From assembly GCA_009746045.1 (NCBI GenBank), contig RPFO01000644.1, positions 1-62,500 on the forward strand: 62,500 bases of DNA, given 5' to 3'. Origin of the DNA: Mesostigma viride. Taxonomy: Eukaryota; Streptophyta; Mesostigmatophyceae; Mesostigmatales; Mesostigmataceae. Under the pieces are notes generated by a model, which saw only the letters and a list, made by a program, of their open reading frames with translations, made no database searches and was not told the DNA's origin. Below, one piece after another: positions 33,101 through 44,000 of the stretch. Position numbers and translations under genes: made by a program. Within the stretch, counting starts at the first letter, position 1. The number at the start of each line of letters is the position of its first letter.

Positions 33101-33990
33101 CAGTGGCAAACTCACAGGCATGCTCCAAGCGGCATCAAGATGGGCAGCGGTTCCCCGTCTCAGCCTACGGGGCAGGGTCCTCATCACCAACCAAATGTTA
33201 TTCTCCAAAGTGCTCTACTACTGCCAAGGTCACCCACCTAACGAGTACACCACCAAGATCATCCAACGAATCGGCAGCAATTTTGTTTGGAAACAGCAGG
33301 GTATCATAACACACACGGTGCCGGGATGGATCGATCGGGACATGTCCTATATGCCATGGGTTCAAGGAGGCTTGGGCTTACATAATATGGAGTGGCGCTT
33401 ATGGTCAGTGTACACCAAACAGATCCTAACCGCTTTCATAGGCGTAAACGCACACCCTGGTTGTATGTTGGCACAAGAAGCTTTCGCCACAACCTATACC
33501 CACAACAATGGTACATCATGGCACTTGGGGGCAGCAATACTCACATGTGCGCTCACTTCGTATAAAGGCTTATCATGGTACTGGGCACGTATGTGGAAAG
33601 GTTATAAGAACCTAAAACCGGACAGAATTGCTCACCCTACCACGCGCGGGAAGAGGTGGCACGCCAACCATTATATTTCAATGATTTGCTGCGCGATAGT
33701 GAGCATAATGTGTTTGGTGTTTTAAGCGGCCGCAACCCATATGAGGGCTTTTTGACGGCCAACCCGCCGGTTACGCGAATCATCGATTTATACGCGGCTG
33801 ACGGTGACCGATATCGCCTCCTAACATACACGGAAATCAGTGCGTGGATCGCAAACATGCCCAGCCGACCAGCTTGGGACAACCTTCTACAAGCAATTCC
33901 CGCAGGATGGCATACCCTCATGACAACCCCACGCAAACCCCTACAAGTCGGGGAATGGGTGAGCTATTACCCGGATCGCGACACGTCCAT
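30133..33990 (+). mobile_element. L1-like LINE, 5' repeat to ORF2 C-terminus
   Basis: Begins with the dispersed repeat shared with 21975-22085, has a short possible ORF1 remnant (30270-30518), then a nearly complete ORF2 (30649 to about 33990). It ends at the junction with the minus-strand LINE-R at about 33990, without a visible tail, so the 3' end is probably lost to rearrangement or later insertion. Confidence 0.75.
30649..33990 (+). pseudogene. L1-like ORF2: APE endonuclease, reverse transcriptase, C-terminal domain
   Basis: Frame 1 (30649-31734) holds the endonuclease: SWNVRGLNS, GLQEHKIQ, LSIYAPTD, MGDFNLD, RLDRIYAT, LSDHYPC. Frame 2 (open from 31644, first ATG 31728, to 33725) holds RT: GVDGIPVEFW, DFKKAFDR, LPQGDCMPLLLF and active site AYVDDTTN. 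Frame 3 (33656 to about 33990) continues the C-terminal zf-RVT-like region (QPLYFNDLL ... RIIDLY). The RT frame upstream of 31728 already reads KQTLTTYDMVKMQQ, so endonuclease and RT were one ORF and a one-base shift lies near 31643-31660. A second shift lies near 33655. Apart from these two indels and the lost end, all catalytic motifs are present, so the element is recent. Enzymes of this type nick DNA and copy their RNA at the target. Confidence 0.88.
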
Positions 33991-35360
33991 ACATAAGCGG
34001 GGCTGTCGCTGGTGGGCGCCTGCGGGGGCTCAATGGGGCCGCCTCGGCTGGCCGCAGGGCGTGCAGCTGCAGCGGGGTCAAGCGGGGGGGGCGGGCCAGG
34101 GGCCCCTGATAGTTTGGCCTGGGAGCTGAACCAAATCTCAAGGCGTTCACTGGGGGTGCCTGGGATGTCAGCCCGTTGCGTTTCCCGGCGTCCGGTGAGA
34201 CGGTCGAGAGAGCGCCAGGCCGCCTTGTGCTGGTTGGCGGCCGTGTGGCGATTGATTTCGGCGGCAAGTGTCTCCACCTCCTCCGCATGTGCGGCAGTAT
34301 ATGCTTGAGTAAGCCGTTCCTGGTACGGGTACAGGTCCTCCCCGCGGCGGCGGGCCTGCGCTAGCGCCAGCCGGGCGGCAACCACCCGGGCGTCGCGCAG
34401 GTAGAGCGGGGCTGGTCGGGCGCGGGGTTGCTCGGGGAGAAGCTTAGAGCCAAGCTCCACCGATCGCATGAACAGTTCGTAGGGTGGCGTGAGATCTACA
34501 CTGCGATCTGCGTCCAGGTACATCAAAGGTTGCGCGTCCACGAAGGCAGACCTAATTGCATCGCGGCGTATCTCATCCGCTGACCACTTCTCCCTGCGCC
34601 CACGGACGGGGCGTAAGCAGGTCCAGTCAGGGCGGGGCCGGGGGCGGCGGCGCGCAGGGGCCTGAAGACGTGTAGGCGCAAGGTTGCGGTGACCATGCGA
34701 TGATCCGATGCGACACTGGGGGTGGTCAGCGTACGGGCATCGATGACGGAAGAGCGCCAGCACTTGCGCACAAGTATGTAGTCCAAGCATACACATCGCC
34801 GCCGAGGGAGCATCGAGCCAGCCGCCCTGCGCATGGGGCCCACAAAGGTCACTAGTGCATCAGGCGGTTTAGCAAACAGCGTATTGGCAGCAGTCAAGTC
34901 CCCCTCAGTGAGCAGTTGCTCAAGTAGGGGGGTGTTGGCATTGCTATCGGTTAGGCGCGGCGCATACATGCAGCCGGCCGCGGCCCACGGGCAGGGTCGC
35001 GTTGGCATCCACCATGCAAGATGGCAACGATGTATTGACGTGGGATCTGTTTCTCTATGTCGAGCAACTGGTTGAAGAACGCTGCGCGGTCCTCGGCCGG
35101 GTGCCCAGCATGTGGGGCATATCCGACAATTACTGAGAGCATAATGGGGGTCCGTCCTTCAAGGGAGCGGAAAGTGCACTGAAGGATCCGATTCGAGCAA
35201 AATTTGTGGTCCACGAGCTGGGCGGCAGCGGTGGGGGAGCACAGCAGGCCCACTCCTCCCTGACCCGGTGCATGCGCCGGGCCGCACAGCAGTTGCCATT
35301 GTAGTGCGAGGGTGACACGCTGAACGGGGCCCTCAAAGGAGCGTCGGTGCTCTTGGACCC
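33990..35360 (-). pseudogene. LINE-R ORF2, endonuclease C-terminal half and linker
   Basis: Reads LGVQEHRR, then MLSVIVGYAPH (the YAPH strand), DANATLPVG in another frame near 35010, and LDYILVRK with ASDHRMV near 34740-34800: the APE endonuclease order. A linker rich in Arg and Ala follows (AAWRSLDRLTGRRETQ), typical of RTE/L2-type LINEs before RT. At least three frame changes occur (near 35010, 34990 and 34650). The 3' RT domain is absent and the sequence meets the opposite-strand L1 at about 33990. Confidence 0.78.
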
Positions 35361-35365
35361 CAAGC
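33990..35365 (-). mobile_element. LINE-R, distal part (endonuclease C-half and linker)
   Basis: Minus-strand LINE interrupted by LTR element A. This part reads from GVQEHRRSFEGPVQ at 35360 downstream to about 33990. Target-site sequence CAAGC is at 35361-35365. The RT part is missing. Confidence 0.8.
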
Positions 35366-35801
35366 AGTTGAATGCCCTTCACCGCTGGCTAGCACGCCGG
35401 CGATGGAGACGGGATTTTTGTTGTTTGGGGAACCGATTGTGGGAGGCTGAGCCCGCAGCCGCCACTGATTGCTATTGAACCCTTGCTGCTGGCCAGGCCG
35501 CAAGGAGCTCAGCGGCGCGGTGCTAACCGATAAGGCATGCTCGAGCCTCTAATAACCCGAGACTACCGGTAGGCTACCCGATAGTGCATGCTCGAGCCTC
35601 TAACCCGAGACTACCGGCACTCAGCGGATCTGTGCTACCGAGGGCGACGGTTCTCTGACCGTCCCGGCGCGCACTGGCTTCCGTACCTTGCTTAGGCACC
35701 GACTAGCATCTAGACACCAATCTTTGATGCCCACCTGACTAGGCGCCCAGGCCGGCGACTCAGTACCGGCCAGCGGATAGATGCCACTCGGGAGCACAAC
35801 T
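35366..35801 (-). repeat. Element A LTR (3' LTR in its coding sense)
   Basis: 436 bp, AGTTGAATGCCC to AGCACAACT on the plus strand. It contains two CTCGAGCCTCTAA...CCCGAGACTACCGG units in tandem. Nearly identical to 47477-47905. Confidence 0.93.
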
Positions 35802-38032
35802 CCCATACTTTCTTTTTAAATAATTATCATAAATTATTTAAAGCGAGGGGCAATAGGGTAGCACTGACCCTACGTACGTTCAAGTAGAGAAACACGTAAC
35901 GGCACACTGGCCGTCCCCAAATCCTAAACCCCAAGGAGGGTGCCCTACGCTGGGATCTGAGCACGCCAAAAACACCCGGGCTTTGCTCCCGGCCTCCTTT
36001 TCTACTTGGGTGCAACTGCACCACATGCATCATTAGTAGGCACACTGGCCGCCTGTCAGGTCTAGGGAAATGTATTCACAGATGAAAGAAGCGCCCATTC
36101 CCATGCAAAAAGACGACAGGTCACACGGTAAAAAAAACTCATGTCATCATGAGCTGCCGCAGCACTGAGCTTGTACTGAGGCCCCGACAGCATCGCGGGC
36201 TTGGTCAAGGCATCGGCAATATTCTCGCTCTCCGGGATCCACCGCCGCTCATCCAACACCGTGGCGGACTCGGCCAACACAAGGTAATCTAGTTTGGTGG
36301 TGGAGGCGAGCGGGTTATTCAGAAACTCAATTATTGACTTGCTATCTGTGCACAGCCGCATGCGGAGCGACAGCGCCACGCGGGCCTTATCCGCGATCCA
36401 TCATTGCAAAAGATGCTGCACATAACACGCATGGTCGACAGCGGAAATGAACGCGCGACACTCCGCGCGATTGCTGTCTACCACTACCCGCTGATGGATG
36501 CGGCTATACCAGTCGACAATAGTGGGCTGCCAAGTGGGGCTATCAAGAAAAAAGATGGCCGCCTCCCGCGCGCGCAGCTGCGTGATGGTACGCGACTCCA
36601 GGTTCGCGTCAGAGTAAATGGTCATTGCCACCGGGCGGGTGATATCAACCCCCCACACGCGCAGGCCCGGTGACGCCAAGACTTGCGTCCGAAGATGCTG
36701 CGCTCCCATGCCCGCAAGCACGGCGTCGGGCGCACGCGCGTAGATGGACAGGTCGGGTCGCACCGTGCCCGCGAGCCACCCCAGCTGGCCACGCAAGTGC
36801 GGTCCCGCGGACGCATCCAGCCGCTCGGGCAGCGATTGCGCGAGCTTGTCGGCGTATTCCTGCTTGGCCGCCATGTCAATGCACCAGCCGACCGGTGTGC
36901 GGTGCAAAGTGTAGGTTACGGGCCACAGAAAGGGACGGGGGTGTCGGGGTCCAGCCACAACGTGCGGCTAGTGGGCAAAAGCTTGGCCACAGCGGTTATG
37001 AACTGCCGGACCCACGCCCGGGGTCCAATAAGCCGCCAGTCATCCCCATGCCATTGCATGAACGCGGGCTCGTGTGGGTTGGGTGTGTGGATGTGAAAGA
37101 GGTTGCTATCGATGCGGGAAAACACCGCCCCAATGCTAGCAAAGATGCGTTCAGCCGTCTTGCGAAAGATGATGGGGCTAGACTGCAGGCCCTCCACACC
37201 AAGGAGAAGCCGCAAGTACACACACCGCAGCTCCCCCTGCCACACCAAAGGGACCTTGACCACATACACCGTGCCACGCCACACTCCTCGGCCACTGCCG
37301 GGTCGCTATGTAGAAAGGCCCGCTGAACATCTGAGCAGGCCATGGCATAGTCCAAACCCCGATCCAATAGCCCCAAGAACACCGATGTTAACACCCGGCT
37401 AGTGGTCTGCGACAGCCCGGGCGTAAACAATTCCTCCTCCGACAACTCAGAAGAGCCCCTGAAATCCGTGACGCTGGGCCGTACATGATGAAATGTGACA
37501 GGGTCAGTGGGGAGGACCTGCTTATACTTGAGCACAAACTTCAAGTTCAGCTTTACCGCCCCTTGCGGCACCTCCATCAACTCCCCATACACCCCATACA
37601 TCGCCCACTCCAGCTGCGCGCGCAAGAAAGCCGCGCGCCACTTATGGAACTTGACAGGGTCACGGCAGTCCTCCTTAAACTGCGGATAACTAACAGGAGA
37701 TTTAGTGGCGATGCTCCAGGGAAAAATGCCAAGACTGCTGGGGTGACACTTCTGCGGCTGCGTGACATCGGCTACCAGCGGCTCTGCCGTATATTCCGCC
37801 CCGCGAATGGCCCCTACTGCAGTGGCATAATCCTCAGGGTGATTAATAGCCTCGGGGGGACCCCGGCCCGTGATCGAGGGCTGCAAGCGCTACGTGATAT
37901 TGGTACAAGCCTATGCTCCCCACCCCCTCGAGGGTCACCAAGCCGGCTGACACAGAAAACCCGGGGAGGGAAACAAAAGGGTTACCTATGAGGGTGATAC
38001 CCTTGTAACCCTCTAGCACTTGCACAGGGACA
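35802..38032 (-). pseudogene. Element A pol: protease C-half, RT, RNase H
   Basis: On the minus strand from 38032: DVPVQVLEGYKGITLIGNPF is the second half of the aspartic protease, split from its first half by element B. RT follows (37886 to 36916): LNLKFVLKYK, CSDVQRAFLHSD, FMQWHGDDWRLIGP. RNase H follows (36958 to 36062): MTIYSDANLES, NRAECRAF, LCTDSKSIIEFL, ESENIADALTK. There is a frameshift near 37286, another near 36930 and an in-frame TGA at 36401-36403. The catalytic HGDD replaces the usual YVDD, exactly as in element B. The region 35802-36061 appears non-coding. Confidence 0.87.
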
Positions 38033-38037
38033 TCTAC
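38033..38037. other. Target-site duplication of element B (left), TCTAC
   Basis: TCTAC at 38033-38037 matches 46058-46062. Joining the flanks gives PILGVDVPVQVLEGY on the minus strand, a continuous protease strand of element A. Confidence 0.93.
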
Positions 38038-38733
38038 AGTTAACGCCAAGCGCATTGGCGTGATCCTGATTCGGCATATCTCTGCGATTCCAGCGGCACC
38101 GGAACGAGTTCATTCCGACAAGTATCAAGAAAGTTATGGCGTTCCGACTTCCCGGTCGCGCGCGAGCGCGAGCCGGCTGTTCTTCTAAGTCGGACGTGAA
38201 TATTTGCCGACGACATATGGGGTCGACAGTAATTCCTGGGCTGACAGGAATTAGGTGCTGTACCTACGACGGTATTGGATTAATACGTCGTACGCAGGAA
38301 ATAGGAACCTTAACCTGTGGTCTGTTGGTACCGCAGGCTTAGTCCTGGACTTCTAGGTGCAGATGCAATAATCACTGTGGTGACTGTACTCTGTGGTCAC
38401 TGTGCCTGTATGGCAGACCTACTGTATAGGACTGGGCGCTGTACAGGTAGTGAATACTGTACCGGGGTGTTATTACTGAGCAGGCCTCCTAGGCTGCTCA
38501 GGACTAGCAAGCACAGTGCACAAGTATATAAACAATAGGCCAGTGCCAAATGGGCATCTCTTGCGAGCCCGCCTCACGTGTTGTGCCTTGACTTGGCAAG
38601 CGCGTGTACAAGCCTCAAGTGTGTGAGCGCTGTAAACATTATCCGATTTAACAAAGCTCCGTTTCCAACCATATTCACACATTGCTGCATTGCAACCATA
38701 TCCTTCACATTGCGTGTGCGAAGAACGTTAACT
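38038..38733 (+). repeat. Element B left LTR (LTR1)
   Basis: 696 bp, AGTTAACGCC to GTTAACT. TATATAAA at 38525-38532 is a likely core promoter about 200 bp before the LTR end. Confidence 0.95.
38525..38532 (+). promoter_or_regulatory. TATA box in LTR1
   Basis: TATATAAA, conserved at the same place in LTR2 (45849-45856) and LTR3 (15835-15842). Confidence 0.65.
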
Positions 38734-38823
38734 CAAATTACAACCAGTCTCAGCGGAACGGCCAGGAGGGTCGTTGCCGGTTGCGGTGTGCAGCGTTGAC
38801 GACGAGGAGCTCGTCGGTGGTGA

Positions 38824-39741
38824 ATGGTGCAGGAGGAACAACGGCAGCAGGATTTCCGGTTTCGGCAGTCTGCTGGGGGTTCGATTTCTCCTGAATTACG
38901 CCGTGTCGTTCGGGATCTATCTTTGTTGCTTGCAGATCGTCCGCCTGTAAATCGCAGCTTCGTGCAATTCGTCGACGACCAGGTCGAAGATTGGGAGCGA
39001 ATTCTGCGACACGTACAAACCATCGTCATTCCGGAGCACCGGAGCATCGACGACCTTGAGCAGGAGCTTCACGGGTTGGTCGGCATCCAGACGGTGATTA
39101 CTGCAGTAGCAGAGCGAGTGCGGACGGAGTTGGCAGCAAGGCGAGGCGAGGTTGCGGAGGCAGCTGGCGCAGGGCGACACGAGTTTGTGCCGACAGTAGC
39201 GGGCGCGGGAGTACCACGTGCTTTCGCAGGCGGCATCGGCGACGAGGGTGTTGCAGCGGGCCAGTTAGGCGTGAACGACGCGGAGCGGAGCATCACAGGC
39301 GGCTTGCAGAGGTCGGGGCGACAGCGGAAGCCATCGCCGGAGGACGCGCGCACAAGAGTCGGCAGGTTTCCAGAGCGAGTAAGAGTTCCTTTTCAGGAAC
39401 TGCCCCCGCCCCTTCGCGTTCGTGTGACGCGTTGGGAGGAGTTTGCACCTCTTAGGTACGAGAGTGACCTTGAGGTAGGAGCAGGGGGTGTCGCTGGGCT
39501 AGGCGACGAGGCACTCGGCGACCACGAGGTGCCAACGTACAATCCGCGAGGTGCCAACGACGGGTTGTCACCTGTCTACTTTACCAACGGTGACGATTCA
39601 GTCATCGCGGGCCGACAGCGGGTCGACGACGGCGCAGCAGGTAGCAGGGTACCAGAGCTGATTGTGGTGAGCGACAGCGACGACGACAGCGACAAGGAGA
39701 ACCAGGACGCGCCTGGGGCCAGCCGTGGTGGTCTTGCCTGA
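38824..39741 (+). CDS. Extra ORF upstream of gag in element B (ORF-x)
   Basis: 305 codons from an ATG 90 bp after the 5' LTR. No recognised enzyme domain. The N-terminal 110 residues look helical (VEDWERILRHVQTIVI, ITAVAERVRTEL). The middle is Gly/Arg/Ala-rich. The end has ELIVVSDSDDDSDKEN, a hydrophobic trio followed by Ser/Asp, the form of a SUMO-interacting motif with phosphorylatable serines. It is intact and separated from gag by about 100 bp, so it is probably expressed from the same genomic RNA. It could be an N-terminal Gag piece (matrix-like) or an accessory protein; neither can be shown here. Confidence 0.65.
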   Translation: MVQEEQRQQDFRFRQSAGGSISPELRRVVRDLSLLLADRPPVNRSFVQFVDDQVEDWERILRHVQTIVIPEHRSIDDLEQELHGLVGIQTVITAVAERVRTELAARRGEVAEAAGAGRHEFVPTVAGAGVPRAFAGGIGDEGVAAGQLGVNDAERSITGGLQRSGRQRKPSPEDARTRVGRFPERVRVPFQELPPPLRVRVTRWEEFAPLRYESDLEVGAGGVAGLGDEALGDHEVPTYNPRGANDGLSPVYFTNGDDSVIAGRQRVDDGAAGSRVPELIVVSDSDDDSDKENQDAPGASRGGLA

Positions 39742-39843
39742 GTGGTAACACTTGGCACTTTCCTTTCTTGTTCAGTAGCTTATATTGCTTTAATTGCTGC
39801 TTGGCCACTTGGCTGGCTGTAGCAGATCTGAACAGAGGCCATC

Positions 39844-40656
39844 ATGGAGGATGGAGCTATCAACCAACAAGCGGGCTTTATGGGCTTCGGACGGCGCGGC
39901 GCTGGGCTGGATGGACGCGATGGACGCGGTGGACGCGATGGACGCGGGGACGGCCAGGCGCTGGGAGACCAGGCTGAGGTGCCAGATAATCAGAGCCAAG
40001 GATCGCAGGGCGGGCAGCACGCGCCAGCCGCAGATCAAGCGGCGCCTAAGCGACCAACCGTTGCTGAGGGGTACGCGGTGCTAGGCCAGTTTCAGTCCAT
40101 CAAGGACAATTGGCAGCCCCGGGATGCTGAGAGGATGTTAGAGGACATGAACTTGTACACGGAGATATACAACGGTGACAAGCTTCGCATCCTGGCGTCT
40201 AGTGCCTACATACGGCAGTCGGCGAGGCGGCTGTTCAAGTTTGTTCGGGAGCGACACGCGGCGGGGGACACCTGGACGGCGTTTATGACGCGACTCAGGT
40301 CGTTCCTGAGTGACAAGAGGACCATAGATGGGTCCCACCTGAAGCAAGAATACCTGGACTACAAGCCCATCAAGGGGCAACTAGTGGTCCACGCCTTTGA
40401 AGACTTCGTCAAGCTGAGGGAGGACGCCATGGCCAAGGGCTTCTTCGTCGCAGATCGGATGGCCATGGGCGACTTTCTCAAGTCGCTGCAACTGGATCCG
40501 GTCACCATGGATAATGTGACCATCCACATGCGACAGGTCCATGGCTGGGCAGCCATGACGGATCAGTTGTATGAGTGTTTCAGCGGCAAGTACGTGGGGG
40601 TAAGCGCCCTCGTCAGAATGATGAGGAGGCCACTGAACCCACGGTTAAGTCCATGA
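39844..40656 (+). CDS. Element B Gag, capsid-like region
   Basis: 270 codons starting MEDGAINQQAGFMGFGRR. A Gly/Arg/Asp-rich leader is followed from about residue 90 by a helical capsid-like region (YTEIYNGDKLRILASSAYIR, FMTRLRSFLSDKRTI, FEDFVKLREDAMAKGFF). Gag would coat the RNA in virus-like particles. Its frame overlaps the nucleocapsid ORF by 82 nt. A -1 shift near 40595-40610, in a G5 tract, would fuse them. Confidence 0.7.
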   Translation: MEDGAINQQAGFMGFGRRGAGLDGRDGRGGRDGRGDGQALGDQAEVPDNQSQGSQGGQHAPAADQAAPKRPTVAEGYAVLGQFQSIKDNWQPRDAERMLEDMNLYTEIYNGDKLRILASSAYIRQSARRLFKFVRERHAAGDTWTAFMTRLRSFLSDKRTIDGSHLKQEYLDYKPIKGQLVVHAFEDFVKLREDAMAKGFFVADRMAMGDFLKSLQLDPVTMDNVTIHMRQVHGWAAMTDQLYECFSGKYVGVSALVRMMRRPLNPRLSP

Positions 40657-41021
40657 GGGGATCGGGCCACGGGGGCCCAGCGTCCTCGAGAGGGCCTGAG
40701 ACCTCTTCAAGGGGTCGAGGAAGGTCCAGGAGGGGGCGTGACAGAAGGGCTGGACGGGGGACCCCGCCGAAGTCGGGACATCCACAGTCCCAGTTTGACT
40801 TCAAGAGGGTGGGTGGTCCTCCCAAGGCTGGGCCCAGCAGTGGGACCTCACGGGACATCAGTCAGGTGGAATGTTATTTCTGCCAGGGGAAGGGTCACTT
40901 CAGGAATGAGTGTCCCTCGTACCTGAGGCAGGAAGGTCAGAGCAAGCCAGCTCAGGGTGGCAGCAAGGACAAGGCTGGTCCATCCCAGGACAAGGGCAAG
41001 GGCAAGGCTGCTGATCATTGA
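40598..41021 (+). CDS. Element B nucleocapsid (zinc knuckle) segment
   Basis: Basic Arg/Gly-rich region (PASSRGPETSSRGRGRSRRG) followed by one CCHC knuckle, CYFCQGKGHFRNEC, which fits CX2CX4HX4C and binds RNA. No independent good start, so it is probably the C-terminal part of Gag reached by frameshift or broken from it by an indel. Its stop TGA (41019-41021) overlaps the beginning of the pol frame, which is open only after 41014. Confidence 0.75.
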
Positions 41022-44000
41022 TTGAGCCTGCACACATCCCTGAACCCTGGAGGGTGCCCCCAGGGGTGTGTAATGAAGCTGCTAGTGACAGCAGTGAGGG
41101 GCAGCCCCATGCTCTAGTGAAAGAGCCTATTGGACACGATGGGGCAAGCTTGGTTACCACAGAGAGTATGCCAGCTGTAGCTGCAGTGGTTACTCGCCAA
41201 CGTGCCCGCCATGGCGGTGCTGAGCCTGAGGTAGGACCTGGTGATGTGGACCCAGGTGGATCTCAGAAGCATTCTGACCGTGCAGGACTGGCACAGGATG
41301 GTCAGGATGAGGATAGGGCTGGAGACAGTCTGACAGGCACGACCCTGGTGCCTCCTGTACATAAGGGATCTGTACATACCTTGAGTGCTAATAATGACAA
41401 TAAAAGGTTTTCTCTCTTGTATGACATTGCCTCAAGGTTGCATACCATGTTTGGCCATGCAGCTCAGTCTTTGCAAGTTGCTAGACGGCTGGGAGGAAGT
41501 GAGTTGTACTCCATCTGCCAACAGGTTGCTCAAGCTTGCAAGTGCAGGCTAGTTGCTAGAAAGCCCAAGCAGTCTCATGCCAGGACTCCTATTTTGCAGC
41601 CAGGCCATGTGCAGGTAGATATTCAGAGAATCAGGGGTTTGAAGCTGCTGGTGGCAGTGGACAGATATACCAAGTACAAGACCCTAGAGATCCTGCCTGA
41701 CATGGAGAAGCCTACATTGATTGCTGCTCTGAAGTTGACAAGGAGCAGGTACCCTGGGTTGGAGTTGTTGCAGTGTGACATTCAGTTTGAGTGCTGTGAG
41801 AACCTGCCAGAGTTTCCAGAGTTGCTGATTACACCCAGGGAGAGCCACGGCCAGCAAGGGGTGGTGGAGAGAGCCATCCAAGAGATCAAGACTGTGCTGC
41901 TGGTGGAGAGGATTCCAAGGACGTCATCTGCCATTGTGACATCTGCATGGCTACGTTCTGTGGAGGACAGGCTGAACCTGAGGACTCCCATGTTCTTTGG
42001 TGACATTGCCATCAATCCTCTTATGCTGCATACCAGGATGCTGCCAGCTGATGCTGAGCAGGCATGGAAGGAGAAGCTAGAGGCCAAGTTCCTCAAGCTG
42101 AGGCAGAAAGACAAGGGCTGGAGTGTCCTAGAACCTAACGTTGGACAACAGGTTGTTGTGTGGAAGGAACCAAGCTTTCCAGGGAAACGTGGCAGCTGGC
42201 ATGATGGGGTGGTGACCCGAGTAGAAGCCGCTGGCCATAAGTGCTGGGTGGCCATTGATGGCTCCCAAGCAGTGCACCGTCTGTCCTGGTCAAAGATCCG
42301 TCCCCGGGGAGGTAATCAAGGAGACCTCTTCCAGGTGCCCGCTGGTGTACAAGGCGGGGGTGACGTGGAGCTTCCTGATCAGGGTGCTACAGCTGTATCG
42401 AGCCCTCAGGGTGACCCTGGCCCGGCCCCTGGGGTACCTTCACATACGGTGGTTGGGCAAGCAGGCGGACAGGCTGCACCTCCGGAACGGCCCGACACCA
42501 GGCCTAGGGGTGTGCGTCTATCAGATATTGTACAGGCTTTGCAAAGAGCCAAGAAGGAGCCTAAGGTGTCCAAGCTTGTCCAGTTGGATGAACCTGAGGT
42601 AGCTGCCATGGAGATAGATACCAATGCACAGGTTTCTGTCATGGGACCTCAGCATACAGGAGAACTGCTGGTCGGAGAACCAAGTTGCCCCTGGGTGTCT
42701 GATTTCAGTGGTAGGACGCATCTAAGGGTGTTGGGAGAGGTTACTGCCCCTGTCATGGGTGTGGATGTGACCTTCCTTGTCCTAGAGGACTATGATGGCC
42801 CTGTGATTTTGGGTCAGAATTTTCTGGGCAATCCTGGGATTTCTATCAGAGCTACAGCTCTGAGAAGAGATGGCTGGGGGATGATTCCCCTAGAAAATTT
42901 CAGGACAACATTTCCAGTCAGGTGCAGGGCCAAGCCGGTCAAGGGTGTAAAATGGGATGAAGGGGAGGTGCCCCCAGCGGCCAGTTTGGTTATTCCAGCT
43001 GTGTTGCACCCCAGCAGTATTGGCATAACTCACAGGAGCCTTGCTGCACACTCTCCTTTGACATATGACCAGCTGGTCCAAGAGATGAGCTCGCCTACTT
43101 TGTTTGAGGCTTGGAAGCTCGCCTTCTCCAAGGCATTGGAGGAGTGGTTGCAGTTTGAGTGTGCTGCACCAACAGACAGACGTCCCCCAGCATCAAGGAA
43201 GCTTGCTTTGAGATTTGTGCTGAAGAGGAAGGTTGTGGATGAGGTATCAGTGCCCCATGTCAGGCCTGTCCTGAATGAGTATCACGGCACGGGGAGTCTG
43301 CCAGGAGAGGAGCTATACACGCCAGGGATGCTACACGACACATGGAGAATTTTGCTATGTCTCTACGTGGGGTTGCTGAACAGGGGAGCAGCTATGTCAT
43401 CAGTGCTGCTGGACTTCAAGAGGGCATTTTTAAAATCTGATCCAGAAGTGGCCAGGAGGGTGTGGAAGCAGGATGAGCCTTACTGTGTTGAGGTGCCTGC
43501 CATCTGGAAGCTGGAGCTGCATCAACAATTCCTGGTTATTCTGAAGGGCCTGGAAGGACTCAGGTCGAGCCCAATCATCTGGAGACTCACGCTGCAGGAA
43601 GCTCTGATCAGTGAGTGTGGCTTGAGAGTGTCTTCAGTTGATCCCTGTTTGCTGCTGGCCCAATGGGAGGGTCTGCCAGTGTATGCTAGTTTGCATGGAG
43701 ATGATCTGCATTTGCTAGCCCCCACGACCTGGCTGAAGAAGTTTATTCCTGTCATCAGTGGCAAGTTTTCACTGGGCAAGGAGCTGTGGCAGGAGCCCAA
43801 CAAGCCTGTAGTGTTCTGTGGAATGCAGGCTACCCTGTTCAGGAGGGACGGGGAGTGGAGTATCAGGCTTCAGGCTGGAGGAGATTATAAACAGACCATT
43901 GTGAAGGCCTTGCCAGAGAAGATCACCCAGGCTGCAGGACCTGAGTTGAGAGGCATGTGGGCCTGGTTTGCCAGCATCTGTGGTCCGTCTTTGATGGTCC

